Assembly: GCA_025408405.1 (NCBI GenBank)
Contig: JANYJE010000070.1
Location: forward strand, 1 to 64,000
DNA: 64,000 nt
Reading direction: 5' to 3'
From: Nitrosomonadales bacterium
GTDB taxonomy: Bacteria; Pseudomonadota; Gammaproteobacteria; Burkholderiales; Gallionellaceae
Positions 1 to 9,100 of this stretch are shown one piece after another. Every line of letters starts with the position of its first letter. The first letter of the stretch is position 1. Under the pieces are notes generated by a model. That model saw nothing but the letters and a program-made list of their open reading frames with translations. It did not search any database and had not been told where the DNA came from. The position numbers were made by a program, and so were the translations under genes.

Positions 1-207
1 AAGGAAGAGGCCGCCCGCGTCCAAGCGCTAAACGATACGCTCGTATTTCTGGGCGTCACGACAGCTACCCTGTTCTCCGGCGCCATGGTCAATTCACTTG
101 GCTGGCAAACGGTCAATCTATACGCCGGCCTTCCGATCCTGATTGTCATGGCAGGGCTCATTCGACTGATGAAGTGGCCTCGGTTTTCATGGTTGCGCAC
201 GGATTGA
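1..207 (+). CDS. MFS-type transporter, C-terminal fragment (truncated by window start)
   Basis: Frame 1 open to TGA at 205-207: ...NDTLVFLGVTTATLFSGAMVNSLGWQTVNLYAGLPILIVMAGLIRLMKWP..., hydrophobic TM segments typical of MFS C-termini. Confidence 0.6.
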   Translation, partial: KEEAARVQALNDTLVFLGVTTATLFSGAMVNSLGWQTVNLYAGLPILIVMAGLIRLMKWPRFSWLRTD

Positions 208-345
208 TTAATGTCTATAGCCACCCATCTACGCATTCCACTGCAAATCCGCCACCTGAAACGATGCAGTTATGCTAACGATTTGCCTAATGCCGAACGC
301 TGGGTAATGTAGTAACGTTTCTCCTATTCAGCGAAGGAGGTGACA

Positions 346-648
346 ATGACTATCACTACATTGACCAGCCGAGAGTTCAATCAGGATCCCGGCAGGGCAA
401 AAAAAACTCTGCGTCCGGCCCCATATTCATTACAGCTCGTGGTCGGCCAAGCGCACGTATTGCTATCTATTGAGAAATACCAGAGGATCACTCGCAGTCA
501 GACGAGCATCGTTGAGCTGCTGGAAATGCCTGGCGTAGCAGATATTGATTTCACCCCACCCCGGTTAGGCGATGAATTAAGTCTCCTTGCGGTGTCCCCT
601 CTGGCCAGCGCACCGACAAAATGCGATAAGAATATTATTATTCAATAG
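346..648 (+). CDS. Phd/YefM-type type II antitoxin (apparently orphan)
   Basis: TITTLTSREFNQDPGRAKKTL...AHVLLSIEKYQRITR..IVELLEMPGVADIDFTPPRL resembles prevent-host-death antitoxins; GGAGG RBS before ATG 346. Confidence 0.7.
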   Translation: MTITTLTSREFNQDPGRAKKTLRPAPYSLQLVVGQAHVLLSIEKYQRITRSQTSIVELLEMPGVADIDFTPPRLGDELSLLAVSPLASAPTKCDKNIIIQ

Positions 649-965
649 ATTACAAAACTCGCACCTTATGCGTTCTTTCATAAGTTTTATTGCATCATAT
701 GCAGTCTGTTGGTTGCACTTTATGGTGTGCACCACGAATATAATCAATTGAATTAATGTGAATCAGACTAGCGGCTTTTGGTGAAACCTACACCTGGAAT
801 AGCTTAATCATCCATCACACCGATCGCAACACGCTGGCCAAGATCGGCAAGCACACGCCAATCCGCTCGCGCAACAGTAGGCGTGAGCTGGAGGTTCTCC
901 TCGTGCCGGCGAATTTGTAAGATGCCGCCCAGCGACGGACATTCGTTACCACTCAGGGGGATTTT

Positions 966-2438
966 ATGGACGACCTTACGCGCGTGTTACGCCCGGAAAA
1001 CGCAGCCAAGGCGCGTGTTGCCCGGCTCTTTGCTGCCCAGCTTGCCGCCTATCAGGCTGATCCCTATCCCGAGGCAGCCGAGCGCCAAGCCAAACTCAAG
1101 GCGTTGAGAAAGCAGGTCGGCCGCTATCAGGATCTGCTTGCCGGTGCCATGAGCCAGGACTTTGGCTTCCGTGCGCCGACCGAATCGAAAATGCTCGATT
1201 TGCTCAGCACCACTCTGGCGCTCAATCACGCCATTGCTCACGTCAAACGCTGGATGAAGCCCAGCTGGCGCGCTACTGAGCTGCTGTTTTTCAGCAATAG
1301 CCTGCAGGTGAGCTATCAGCCCAAGGGGGTGGTGGGGGTCATCGTGCCATGGAATTTTCCCGTCTATCTCGCCCTCGGTCCGCTGATCGCAGCGCTGGCA
1401 GCCGGCAATCGGGTGATGCTCAAAATGCCGGAAATTACCCCGGCAACCAATGCCGCGCTGGCCCGACTACTTGCCGAAATCTTCAACGAGGACGAAGTCG
1501 CCGTGGTGGGCAAGGAGCTGGTTGATCCTGCGGTGTTCAGCGCGCTACCTTTCAATCACCTCCTGTTTACCGGATCATCCGATGTTGGCAAGAGTGTCAT
1601 GCGCGCCGCTGCCGAAAACCTAACGCCGGTGACTCTGGAACTCGGTGGAAAATCGCCGGCAGTGGTTACGCGCAACTATCCGACGGCCGATGCCGCGTTG
1701 CGTATCACCCACGGTAAAACCAGCAACTGTGGCCAGATCTGCGTCTCTCCCGACTACGCACTGGTGCCGCGCGAGCGTGTTGATGAGTTCATTGCCAGCG
1801 TCAAGTCCAGCTTCGTCAAGCTGTATGGCACCACGCTCAGCGGCAGCAAGGACTACACCTGGGTGGTGGACGAGCGCCACTTGGCACGCATCGGCGAGCT
1901 GCTGGAAGATGCGCGCGCCAAGGGCGCCCAGGTGATTCCCTGCGCCGAATATGTCGCCGCCCGAGACCGCCGGCAGATGCCGCTGCATATCGTTTTCGCC
2001 TGCACTGCCGACATGCGCATCATGCAGGAAGAGTTGTTCGGGCCCATCTTGCCGGTGGTGCCTTACGACACTCTGGATGAGGCCATCAGCTGCATCAATG
2101 CAGGCGCACGTCCGCTCGCACTGTACTGTTTTAGCCATAATGCCGCCGAATGCCAGACACTGCTGCGCCAAACGCATTCCGGTGGCGTCACGCTCAACGA
2201 TTGGGGCTGGCATGTGGCGAACCACGATGCGCCTTTTGGCGGAGTGGGAAACTCCGGCATGGGCGCTTATCACGGCGTGGAGGGATTTCGCGAACTGTCT
2301 CACGCCAAAACCGTGTTCAAGCGCCAGCGTTTTTTCCCCACGCAGTTGTTCTATCCGCCCTACGGAAATCTGGTGCAACGCCTGTCGCTAAGATTCTTTC
2401 TCGGCAAGGGTGATGCATCGCTGGAGAGCAAGCAATAG
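966..2438 (+). CDS. Aldehyde dehydrogenase family protein (coniferyl-aldehyde-dehydrogenase-like)
   Basis: VIVPWNFPVYLALGPLIAALAAGNRVMLK, FTGSSDVGKSVMRAAAENLTPVTLELGGKSPAVV, GQICVSPDYALV (catalytic Cys). Confidence 0.88.
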   Translation: MDDLTRVLRPENAAKARVARLFAAQLAAYQADPYPEAAERQAKLKALRKQVGRYQDLLAGAMSQDFGFRAPTESKMLDLLSTTLALNHAIAHVKRWMKPSWRATELLFFSNSLQVSYQPKGVVGVIVPWNFPVYLALGPLIAALAAGNRVMLKMPEITPATNAALARLLAEIFNEDEVAVVGKELVDPAVFSALPFNHLLFTGSSDVGKSVMRAAAENLTPVTLELGGKSPAVVTRNYPTADAALRITHGKTSNCGQICVSPDYALVPRERVDEFIASVKSSFVKLYGTTLSGSKDYTWVVDERHLARIGELLEDARAKGAQVIPCAEYVAARDRRQMPLHIVFACTADMRIMQEELFGPILPVVPYDTLDEAISCINAGARPLALYCFSHNAAECQTLLRQTHSGGVTLNDWGWHVANHDAPFGGVGNSGMGAYHGVEGFRELSHAKTVFKRQRFFPTQLFYPPYGNLVQRLSLRFFLGKGDASLESKQ

Positions 2439-2648
2439 ACTCGCTTAACGGCATTGAGGCTTTCAATCCAAAGCGTTACACGCCATATGGAAATCGTTCA
2501 TCCACCGGCTTGGAAAGTGAATATAATTATACTTGACTAAATCGATCGGAAATTGTAAGGTGATGGTGCAGTTTGTAGTTGGCGAGCAGATTGCAGTGAT
2601 TGATTTCATCACTTGTCGTTTCAAGTATATCCATAGGAGGTAAATACC

Positions 2649-2765
2649 ATGGCAACAATGACACCAGAATCCAGTGGGTACCATATGCCGGTAGAAGACC
2701 GCGAGTTTTATATCGAGCTTGGCGCAAGTGCGGCGTTGGCAGTGGCTATTGTTCTATTCATTTAG
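2649..2765 (+). CDS. Putative 38-aa small single-TM protein
   Basis: AGGAGG RBS 7-8 nt before ATG; MATMTPESSGYHMPVEDREFYIELGASAALAVAIVLFI*. Confidence 0.5.
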   Translation: MATMTPESSGYHMPVEDREFYIELGASAALAVAIVLFI

Positions 2766-2793
2766 TTTGCAGATACTGCTTGAGAAAGGCGAC

Positions 2794-2830
2794 GTAATGA
2801 CAAGGGCGGTTAAACCGCCCTTGTCATTAC
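2794..2830. repeat. 37-bp perfect palindrome (18-bp arms around a central A)
   Basis: gtaatgacaagggcggtt-a-aaccgcccttgtcattac read directly. Confidence 0.95.
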
Positions 2831-2973
2831 AGGTTACTGCTCTTGGGCGTGGTCAGGTCGACGTGGCTATTTTGGTATTTGATGGGCAATTCGCACCAGG
2901 AAGCATCAGTATCATTGTCGACCAGACGTAGTTACGTTTTATACGAAGTTGATTTCCTGGCAAGGAGAAAAAC

Positions 2974-3063
2974 ATGAGTAGCGTATGGCGTAGCATCCTG
3001 ACATTCATCGCGATAGTGATATTTCTTTTTACAGTAGGCATAGTTTTTTTCGCCGCACATTAG
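2974..3063 (+). CDS. Putative 29-aa small single-TM protein
   Basis: AAGGAG RBS before ATG; MSSVWRSILTFIAIVIFLFTVGIVFFAAH*. Confidence 0.45.
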   Translation: MSSVWRSILTFIAIVIFLFTVGIVFFAAH

Positions 3064-3274
3064 AATCCTGATGAACGTACGGCGTATCGCTATCCCCCTT
3101 GAGCTGCCTCATACTTCAGCTCAAAGCATCCGTTGTGCCATCCCCCCGTTTAAAAATCTCACCTTGCAGCAGTAGCAAGATTGCCTTGCATTATGCACAT
3201 AGCGGATTGCCACCGATTATGATGTGAGGCCAGGCATGGTTGTTTTCTGGAATTAATCGAAACAGGGAGGAAGA

Positions 3275-4342
3275 ATGAGCAAGCTGTTTTCGCCTTTCAA
3301 ATTGCGCGGCGTGGAATTCAAAAATCGAATTTTTGTTGCACCCATGTGCCAATATTCGGCGCAGGACGGCATTGCCAGCGCCTGGCATCTGGTTCATCTG
3401 GGGGGACGTGCGGTCGGCGGGGCAGGCATGGTGATGGTGGAGGCCACCGCAGTTGTCGCGGAAGGACGCATCTCACCCTATGACCTGGGCATTTGGTCTG
3501 ATCGTCATGCCGAGGCGCTGGCGCCCATCGCTCATTTCATTCGGCAACAGGGGGCGGTTCCCGCCATTCAGCTTGCCCATGCCGGGCGCAAGGCGTCGAC
3601 CGATGCGCCCTGGCTCAGCCGTAGCGCGCTCAAGCCGGAGCAGGGGGGCTGGCAGGTGCTTGCCCCCAGTGCCATTTCTTTCTCTGCTGATTCGCCGATG
3701 CCACGTGAATTGGCCGGGGAGGAGCTGGACGGCATCGTAAAAAGTTTCGCCGATGCCGCCAGACGCGCGCTGCAGGCGGGTTTCGAGGCGGCAGAAATCC
3801 ACATGGCACATGGTTATCTGCTGCACCAGTTTTTGTCGCCGCTCACCAATCGTCGCGCCGACGCGTACGGTGGCAGCCTGGAAAACCGAGCGCGCTTGCC
3901 CTTGCAGGTGGCGCGTGCGGTGCGCGCGGTGTGGCCACGGGAGCTGCCGTTGTTCGTGCGCATCTCCGCGACAGACTGGGTGGAGGGGGGCTGGGACTTG
4001 CCGCAATCGCTTGAGCTTTGCCGCTGGCTGAAAGAGATCGGGATAGACTTGATCGACTGCTCCACCGGCGGGCTGGTTAGCGATGCCAGGATTCCTGTCG
4101 CTCCGGGTTTTCAGACACCTTTTGCGACTGCCATCAGGCAGGAGGTGGGGATCGCGGTCGGGGCCGTCGGCCTGATCACCGCGGCGGTGCAGGCCGAGCA
4201 AATCGTGGCGACCGGCCTGGCGGATGTGGTGTTGCTCGCACGCGAGCTGCTGCGCGACCCTTACTGGCCGCTGCATGCGGCGCACACACTGGGGGTGGAT
4301 GTGCCATGGCCGCAGCAGTATCAGCGCGCCAAGCCGGCGTAG
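3275..4342 (+). CDS. NADH:flavin oxidoreductase / old yellow enzyme family (YqjM-like)
   Basis: MSKLFSPFKLRGVEFKNRIFVAPMCQYSAQDG...HLGGRAVGGAGMVMVEATAV...AEIHMAHGYLLHQFLSPLTNRRADAYGGSLENRARLPL. Confidence 0.93.
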   Translation: MSKLFSPFKLRGVEFKNRIFVAPMCQYSAQDGIASAWHLVHLGGRAVGGAGMVMVEATAVVAEGRISPYDLGIWSDRHAEALAPIAHFIRQQGAVPAIQLAHAGRKASTDAPWLSRSALKPEQGGWQVLAPSAISFSADSPMPRELAGEELDGIVKSFADAARRALQAGFEAAEIHMAHGYLLHQFLSPLTNRRADAYGGSLENRARLPLQVARAVRAVWPRELPLFVRISATDWVEGGWDLPQSLELCRWLKEIGIDLIDCSTGGLVSDARIPVAPGFQTPFATAIRQEVGIAVGAVGLITAAVQAEQIVATGLADVVLLARELLRDPYWPLHAAHTLGVDVPWPQQYQRAKPA

Positions 4343-4422
4343 CTTGAGGTTGCTACCACATGTGTGGGTATAATCGCGCATCTTGCGGTGTGCTTTCGTT
4401 GCAAATATATCGAGGGGGACAA

Positions 4423-5397
4423 ATGAAAATTTTCAAATCAATTCTGTTGCTTTGTATTTTGTTGTCAACGCCAGGCGCCCAAGCGGCGACGCCGGACGTG
4501 GTCAGGCTGGGCAATCTCAAGTTTGCCCATTACGGGGCGGTTTCCTACATGAAGGAAATAGCCTCGAAATACAACCTGACCGTCGAAGAGCGTGTCTTTG
4601 CCAAAGGCCTGGATATTTTGCCGGCGACCATCGCCGGCGAGATCGATATCGCCGCGAGTGCGCTGGATGCAGCTGTTGCCGGGCGCGCCAGCGGCGTGCC
4701 GATCTTTGTGGTGGCGGGCTTCGCCAAGGGCGGCGCACGCATTGTGGCGCGCCCCGACCTCAATATCAAATCGGTGGCCGACCTCAAGGGCAAAAAGGTG
4801 GGCGTGGCGCGCGGCGGCGCGCAGGAATTGTTGCTGGCCGCCGAACTGGCCAAATACAAGCTGACCTGGTCAGATCAGCCGGGTAAGGATGTGCAAATTT
4901 TCTTCATGCCCTTCGCCGACCTGAACCAGGCCTTGATGCAGAAAAATATCGACGCGATGTGCCAGTCCGAACCGCAGTCTTCGCAGGCGATCAACAAGGG
5001 CTATGGCGTGGAAGTGTTGAAACCTTACGACACGCCGATAGGCGAGCCGGTACGGGCGCTGGTGATGACCGAGAAGATGTACAACGAGAGGCGCGATGTT
5101 GCCGAGCGTGTGCTGAAGCTGTTTGTCGAGGCTACCAGGACCTTCCAGGACAATCCCAAACTGGCGGAAAAATACGTGCGCGAGCAGATGTTCAAGAACC
5201 AGATCAGCAACGAAGACTATCAGGATGCCATGAGCAACGCTTCCTTCACCTACGACATCAGCCTCGACCATGTGCAGATCACCGCCGACCTGATGAAACA
5301 ATATGGCGTCGGCAAAATGAGCAATACGCCGCAGGCCAAAGACTGGGTGCGGCTCGATCTGCTTGAGCGTGCGAAGAAAGAGCTGAAGGTGAAATGA
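4423..5397 (+). CDS. ABC transporter substrate-binding protein (SsuA/TauA/NMT1-like)
   Basis: Signal peptide MKIFKSILLLCILLSTPGAQA; LAGEIDIAASALDAAVAGRASGVPIFVVAGFAKGG; GKKVGVARGGAQELLL; followed by permease and ATPase. Confidence 0.85.
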   Translation: MKIFKSILLLCILLSTPGAQAATPDVVRLGNLKFAHYGAVSYMKEIASKYNLTVEERVFAKGLDILPATIAGEIDIAASALDAAVAGRASGVPIFVVAGFAKGGARIVARPDLNIKSVADLKGKKVGVARGGAQELLLAAELAKYKLTWSDQPGKDVQIFFMPFADLNQALMQKNIDAMCQSEPQSSQAINKGYGVEVLKPYDTPIGEPVRALVMTEKMYNERRDVAERVLKLFVEATRTFQDNPKLAEKYVREQMFKNQISNEDYQDAMSNASFTYDISLDHVQITADLMKQYGVGKMSNTPQAKDWVRLDLLERAKKELKVK

Positions 5398-5416
5398 TGA
5401 GGCACTGCCGCACACG

Positions 5417-6250
5417 ATGAAAGAATTCTTCCGGGTAAAAATAGTCGAGAACCTGCAGGGTTTTCTGGTGCCGCTTGCCGTGCTGGCACTGTGGCAGTGG
5501 CTGTCGGTGCAGGCGATAGTCAATCCGCAAATCCTGCCGGCGCCCACAGCAGTGCTGGTCAAGTGGTGGGAATACCTGATGCCGACGGAGGCATACGATC
5601 CGGCGAAATCGGGCTATCTGGCCTGGATTTTTTCCGGCGAGTTGATTCACGATGCCTATTCCAGCCTGTTCCGAGTGGTGACGGGCTTTGTTATCGGTGC
5701 CGGCATGGCGTTGCCGATGGGCCTCTTGATGGGCGCGAACGAGCGAATCTACAAGCTGTTCAATCCGCTGATCCAGGTGCTGCGTCCGATTCCGCCTATC
5801 GCCTTCATCCCGCTGTCTATCCTGTGGTTCGGTCTGGGTAATCCGCCGGCGATTTTCCTGATTGTCATCGGTTCTTTTTTTCCCGTCCTGATGAATACCA
5901 TCGCCGGCGTGCGCCATGTCGACGGCATCTACATTCGCGCCGCGCGCAGCCTGGGTGCGAACCAGACCACCATGTTTCTGCGCATCATGCTGCCGGCGGC
6001 CACGCCTTATATCCTGACCGGCGCCCGCATCGGTGTCGGCACTGCCTTCATCGTGGTGATCGTGTCGGAGATGATCGCCGTCAACAACGGTCTCGGTTAC
6101 CGCATCCTGGAGGCGCGCGAATTTTTCTGGTCGGACAAGATTATCGCCGGCATGTTCAGCATCGGACTGCTAGGCCTTGCCATCGATACCGGCATGAACC
6201 GCCTCAATAATTACCTGCTCAAGTGGCACCGCGGTATCGAAAGCAACTGA
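5417..6250 (+). CDS. ABC transporter permease (SsuC/TauC-like)
   Basis: Hydrophobic; RPIPPIAFIPLSILWFGLGNPPAIFLIVIGSFFPVLMNT...VDGIYIRAARSLGANQTTMFLRIMLPAATPYILTGARIGVG. Confidence 0.92.
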   Translation: MKEFFRVKIVENLQGFLVPLAVLALWQWLSVQAIVNPQILPAPTAVLVKWWEYLMPTEAYDPAKSGYLAWIFSGELIHDAYSSLFRVVTGFVIGAGMALPMGLLMGANERIYKLFNPLIQVLRPIPPIAFIPLSILWFGLGNPPAIFLIVIGSFFPVLMNTIAGVRHVDGIYIRAARSLGANQTTMFLRIMLPAATPYILTGARIGVGTAFIVVIVSEMIAVNNGLGYRILEAREFFWSDKIIAGMFSIGLLGLAIDTGMNRLNNYLLKWHRGIESN

Positions 6251-6252
6251 CC

Positions 6253-7047
6253 ATGCAAAGCCATATCCAGATCAAAAACGTCAACAAGATATTCAGCACC
6301 GGCGGCCGCGAGGTGGTGGCGCTGGACGACATCAATCTGGAGATTGCGCGAGGTGAGTTCATCTGCCTGCTCGGGCCATCCGGCTGCGGCAAATCCACTC
6401 TGCTCAACGGCATCGCCGGATTCTCGCTGCCCACCTCGGGCAGCATTCTGATCGACGGCCATGAAGTAGTTGCGCCGGGGCCGGATCGAGGCATGGTGTT
6501 TCAGGAATATGCCCTGTTCCCGTGGATGACAGTAGAAAAGAATATTGCCTTTGGTCTCGAGATCAAGAAGCTGCCCCGCGCGCAGATCCTGGAGAAAGTT
6601 GACGGACTGCTGCGCATGCTGAATTTGCAGGATTTCCGCGACCGCTATCCGAAAGATTTGTCCGGCGGCATGCGTCAGCGCGTGGCGATTGCGCGCGTGC
6701 TGGCGCTGGATTCCCCGATCATGCTGATGGACGAGCCCTTCGGCGCACTCGACTCGCTCACCCGGCGCAATTTGCAGGACGAACTGCTGCGGATATGGAC
6801 TTCGCTCAAGAAGACCATCATCTTCGTCACCCACAGCATCGAGGAATCTATTTATCTCGCCGACCGCATTGTCGTCATGACTTACCGTCCGGGCAAGATC
6901 AAGCGGGACATCCGCATTGCCATGCCGCACCCGCGCGATCCCAGTTCAGCCGAGTTCAACGCGTTGAAGAAAGAGCTGTCGCTGCTGGTGATGGAGGAGC
7001 AGCAACGGCACTATCAGGAAGAAATCAAGGTTCCTGCCGGTGACTGA
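6253..7047 (+). CDS. ABC transporter ATP-binding protein (SsuB/TauB-like)
   Basis: GPSGCGKSTLL, LSGGMRQRVAIARVLALDSPIMLMDEPFGALD. Confidence 0.95.
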   Translation: MQSHIQIKNVNKIFSTGGREVVALDDINLEIARGEFICLLGPSGCGKSTLLNGIAGFSLPTSGSILIDGHEVVAPGPDRGMVFQEYALFPWMTVEKNIAFGLEIKKLPRAQILEKVDGLLRMLNLQDFRDRYPKDLSGGMRQRVAIARVLALDSPIMLMDEPFGALDSLTRRNLQDELLRIWTSLKKTIIFVTHSIEESIYLADRIVVMTYRPGKIKRDIRIAMPHPRDPSSAEFNALKKELSLLVMEEQQRHYQEEIKVPAGD

Positions 7048-7442
7048 TCCCACAATGTCAGAAAAGACCGCAGGATACCTGGCATAAAATTGCCGATTTT
7101 CAAAGTGAAATTCTGTTTAATTCCATCAGTGAGGGGGCGTAAATAATTTTGTTGTAATATCAAATTTTGATTGTGCATTTTGTCATCTGTGGAGTTACAC
7201 ATGAGAACAAAAAATCTATGCGGAAAATTATTACGCAAGACATGTCCCCGGGCATGTCCAACTCCCGCTGATTCGCATTTACCTCTTTCCCCGCTACCAG
7301 CCTGTCATTCTCTCCCTCAGCGCAGTGCTGTTCCACCAAAGATATCGTCCACGGCCGCACTTGTTTCATACTCCTGGCCTGCTTGACCGTTGCCAATACT
7401 TTAGTTTTTTAATTGGGTAAATAATTATAAGCTAATACTCTA

Positions 7443-7456
7443 TTGATCTATATCAA
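7443..7456 (+). promoter_or_regulatory. FNR/ANR/CRP-family binding site (perfect TTGAT-N4-ATCAA)
   Basis: ttgatctatatcaa 74 bp upstream of the monoheme cyt c start codon. Confidence 0.7.
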
Positions 7457-7529
7457 CAAAATTTGTATCAAGGAGGGTACAAATAACCAACCTCTTAACA
7501 CTCACTTAACTTTGCTCAAGGAGATAAAA

Positions 7530-7883
7530 ATGAACTGCAGAATATCTACCCATCCAGTGTTTGCCGCTATTGCAGTGTCCGTCATGCTGTCTTTTCCGCT
7601 TGTGGCTGTTGCCGCAGTAGACGCTGACGCAGCGCAGGCCTTGGCGCGCCAGAACAACTGCTTCAAGTGCCATGGTGTTGACAAGAAAAAAGACGGGCCT
7701 TCTTATAAAGACGTCGCGGCAAAATATAAGGGCAAAAGTGATGCCGAGGCCAAGCTGATCCACCATATTACCTCGGGTGAAAAGGCAAAATTCCCGGATG
7801 GTCACGAAGAGGAACACAAGATTATCAAGACCAAGGACATGGGCGAGATCAAAAATCTGGTGAACTGGATTCTTTCTTTGTAA
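7530..7883 (+). CDS. mtoD: Periplasmic monoheme cytochrome c (MtoD-type)
   Basis: Signal peptide; single CFKCH; class I cyt c pattern; directly upstream of decaheme mtoA. Confidence 0.8.
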   Translation: MNCRISTHPVFAAIAVSVMLSFPLVAVAAVDADAAQALARQNNCFKCHGVDKKKDGPSYKDVAAKYKGKSDAEAKLIHHITSGEKAKFPDGHEEEHKIIKTKDMGEIKNLVNWILSL

Positions 7884-7953
7884 ACAGGCTGCATAGCTGC
7901 GCCTGATGCCCGCGAAGATTGGCAAAAATTATTTTAATACTAGGGGGGTCAAA

Positions 7954-9078
7954 ATGAAAATTTTAAGGCGAATACTGGTTGCCTGCTCTTTCATCGGTAG
8001 CATCGGAGTCGCGGCAACGCTGTGGGCGGCGGATGAAAATCTGCCTAATCCAGGCCAACCCAATCAAAATCAGCAAATCCCCAATCAAAATCAACAAATC
8101 CAAAGTCAGCCAGATCAGAACCAGGCGGTGCCAAGTCAGGCGGTGCAAAATCTGCCCAGTCTGAATGAGGGCGCTGTTAAATCCACCACAGCTCAGGACC
8201 GGCTCAAGAGAGACGCGGTCTGCACGCGCTGCCACGATGAGTCAGAATCAACGCCTATCCTTTCGATCTACCAAACCAAGCATGGCGTCAAGGGTGACAC
8301 ACGCACGCCGTCTTGCCAGACCTGCCACGGCGACAGCGCAAAGCACCTGAACGGTGACCCGAATGTGAAGGGCCGCGCAGCGCCTGACGTGGTGTTCAAG
8401 AAGGGGACTTATGAAGTATCCGATGCGAAAGTGCGTGCCGGTCAGTGCTTGACCTGCCACAAGGGAAGCAATCGTACCCACTGGAGCGGTAGCCAGCACG
8501 AGAACAACGACATGGCCTGCAACGATTGCCATCAGAACCATCAGCCGGCCGACAAGGTGCTGAACAAGAAAACCCAGGCCGAGGTCTGCTATACCTGCCA
8601 CAAGGAGCAGCGCGCCGACAGCCACAAGATGTCGACGCACCCGCTCGATGCCGGGAAGATTGCCTGTTCCGATTGCCACAACCCGCACGGTTCGCCCGGT
8701 CCCAAGTTGCTGAAGAAGAACACCGTGGTGGAAACCTGCTACACCTGCCATGCGGAGAAGCGCGGTCCCTACCTGTTTGAGCATCAGCCGGTCACTGAAG
8801 ACTGCATGAATTGCCATACGCCGCACGGTAGCAACACTACACCACTGCTCAAATCGCGTCCGCCTTTCATGTGCCAGGAATGCCATGACGGAACCCACGC
8901 CAGCGGGACTCCGGTAGGTACTAATGCTGCGGGCTACCAAGGTGGGCTAGCCACATTGAATACAGCTGGAACAGCGCCGCTATATCCAAGCAAGAATAAC
9001 GTGGGCAATGCCTGCATGAATTGCCACAGACAGGTTCATGGCTCGAACAGTCCCGCTGGAGGTTACCTGCAGCGCTAA
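7954..9078 (+). CDS. mtoA: Decaheme c-type cytochrome (MtrA/PioA/MtoA family)
   Basis: Ten CXXCH: CTRCH, CQTCH, CLTCH, CNDCH, CYTCH, CSDCH, CYTCH, CMNCH, CQECH, CMNCH; signal peptide; followed by MtrB-like porin. Confidence 0.92.
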   Translation: MKILRRILVACSFIGSIGVAATLWAADENLPNPGQPNQNQQIPNQNQQIQSQPDQNQAVPSQAVQNLPSLNEGAVKSTTAQDRLKRDAVCTRCHDESESTPILSIYQTKHGVKGDTRTPSCQTCHGDSAKHLNGDPNVKGRAAPDVVFKKGTYEVSDAKVRAGQCLTCHKGSNRTHWSGSQHENNDMACNDCHQNHQPADKVLNKKTQAEVCYTCHKEQRADSHKMSTHPLDAGKIACSDCHNPHGSPGPKLLKKNTVVETCYTCHAEKRGPYLFEHQPVTEDCMNCHTPHGSNTTPLLKSRPPFMCQECHDGTHASGTPVGTNAAGYQGGLATLNTAGTAPLYPSKNNVGNACMNCHRQVHGSNSPAGGYLQR

Positions 9079-9100
9079 TTTCAGAAAATGGGAGACTATG

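Noticed and set aside
883-1107. 74-aa ORF overlapping the aldehyde dehydrogenase start
   Set aside because: Frame-shifted overlap with a strong ALDH frame; arginine/proline-rich random-like translation.
3100-3125. ttgagctg-N10-cagctcaa hairpin upstream of the OYE gene
   Set aside because: Short stem without T-tract; not distinctive enough to call a terminator or operator.
7160-7400. Short ORFs on both strands in the ABC-transporter/mtoD spacer
   Set aside because: No good RBS plus domain support; the region is better read as intergenic/promoter DNA.
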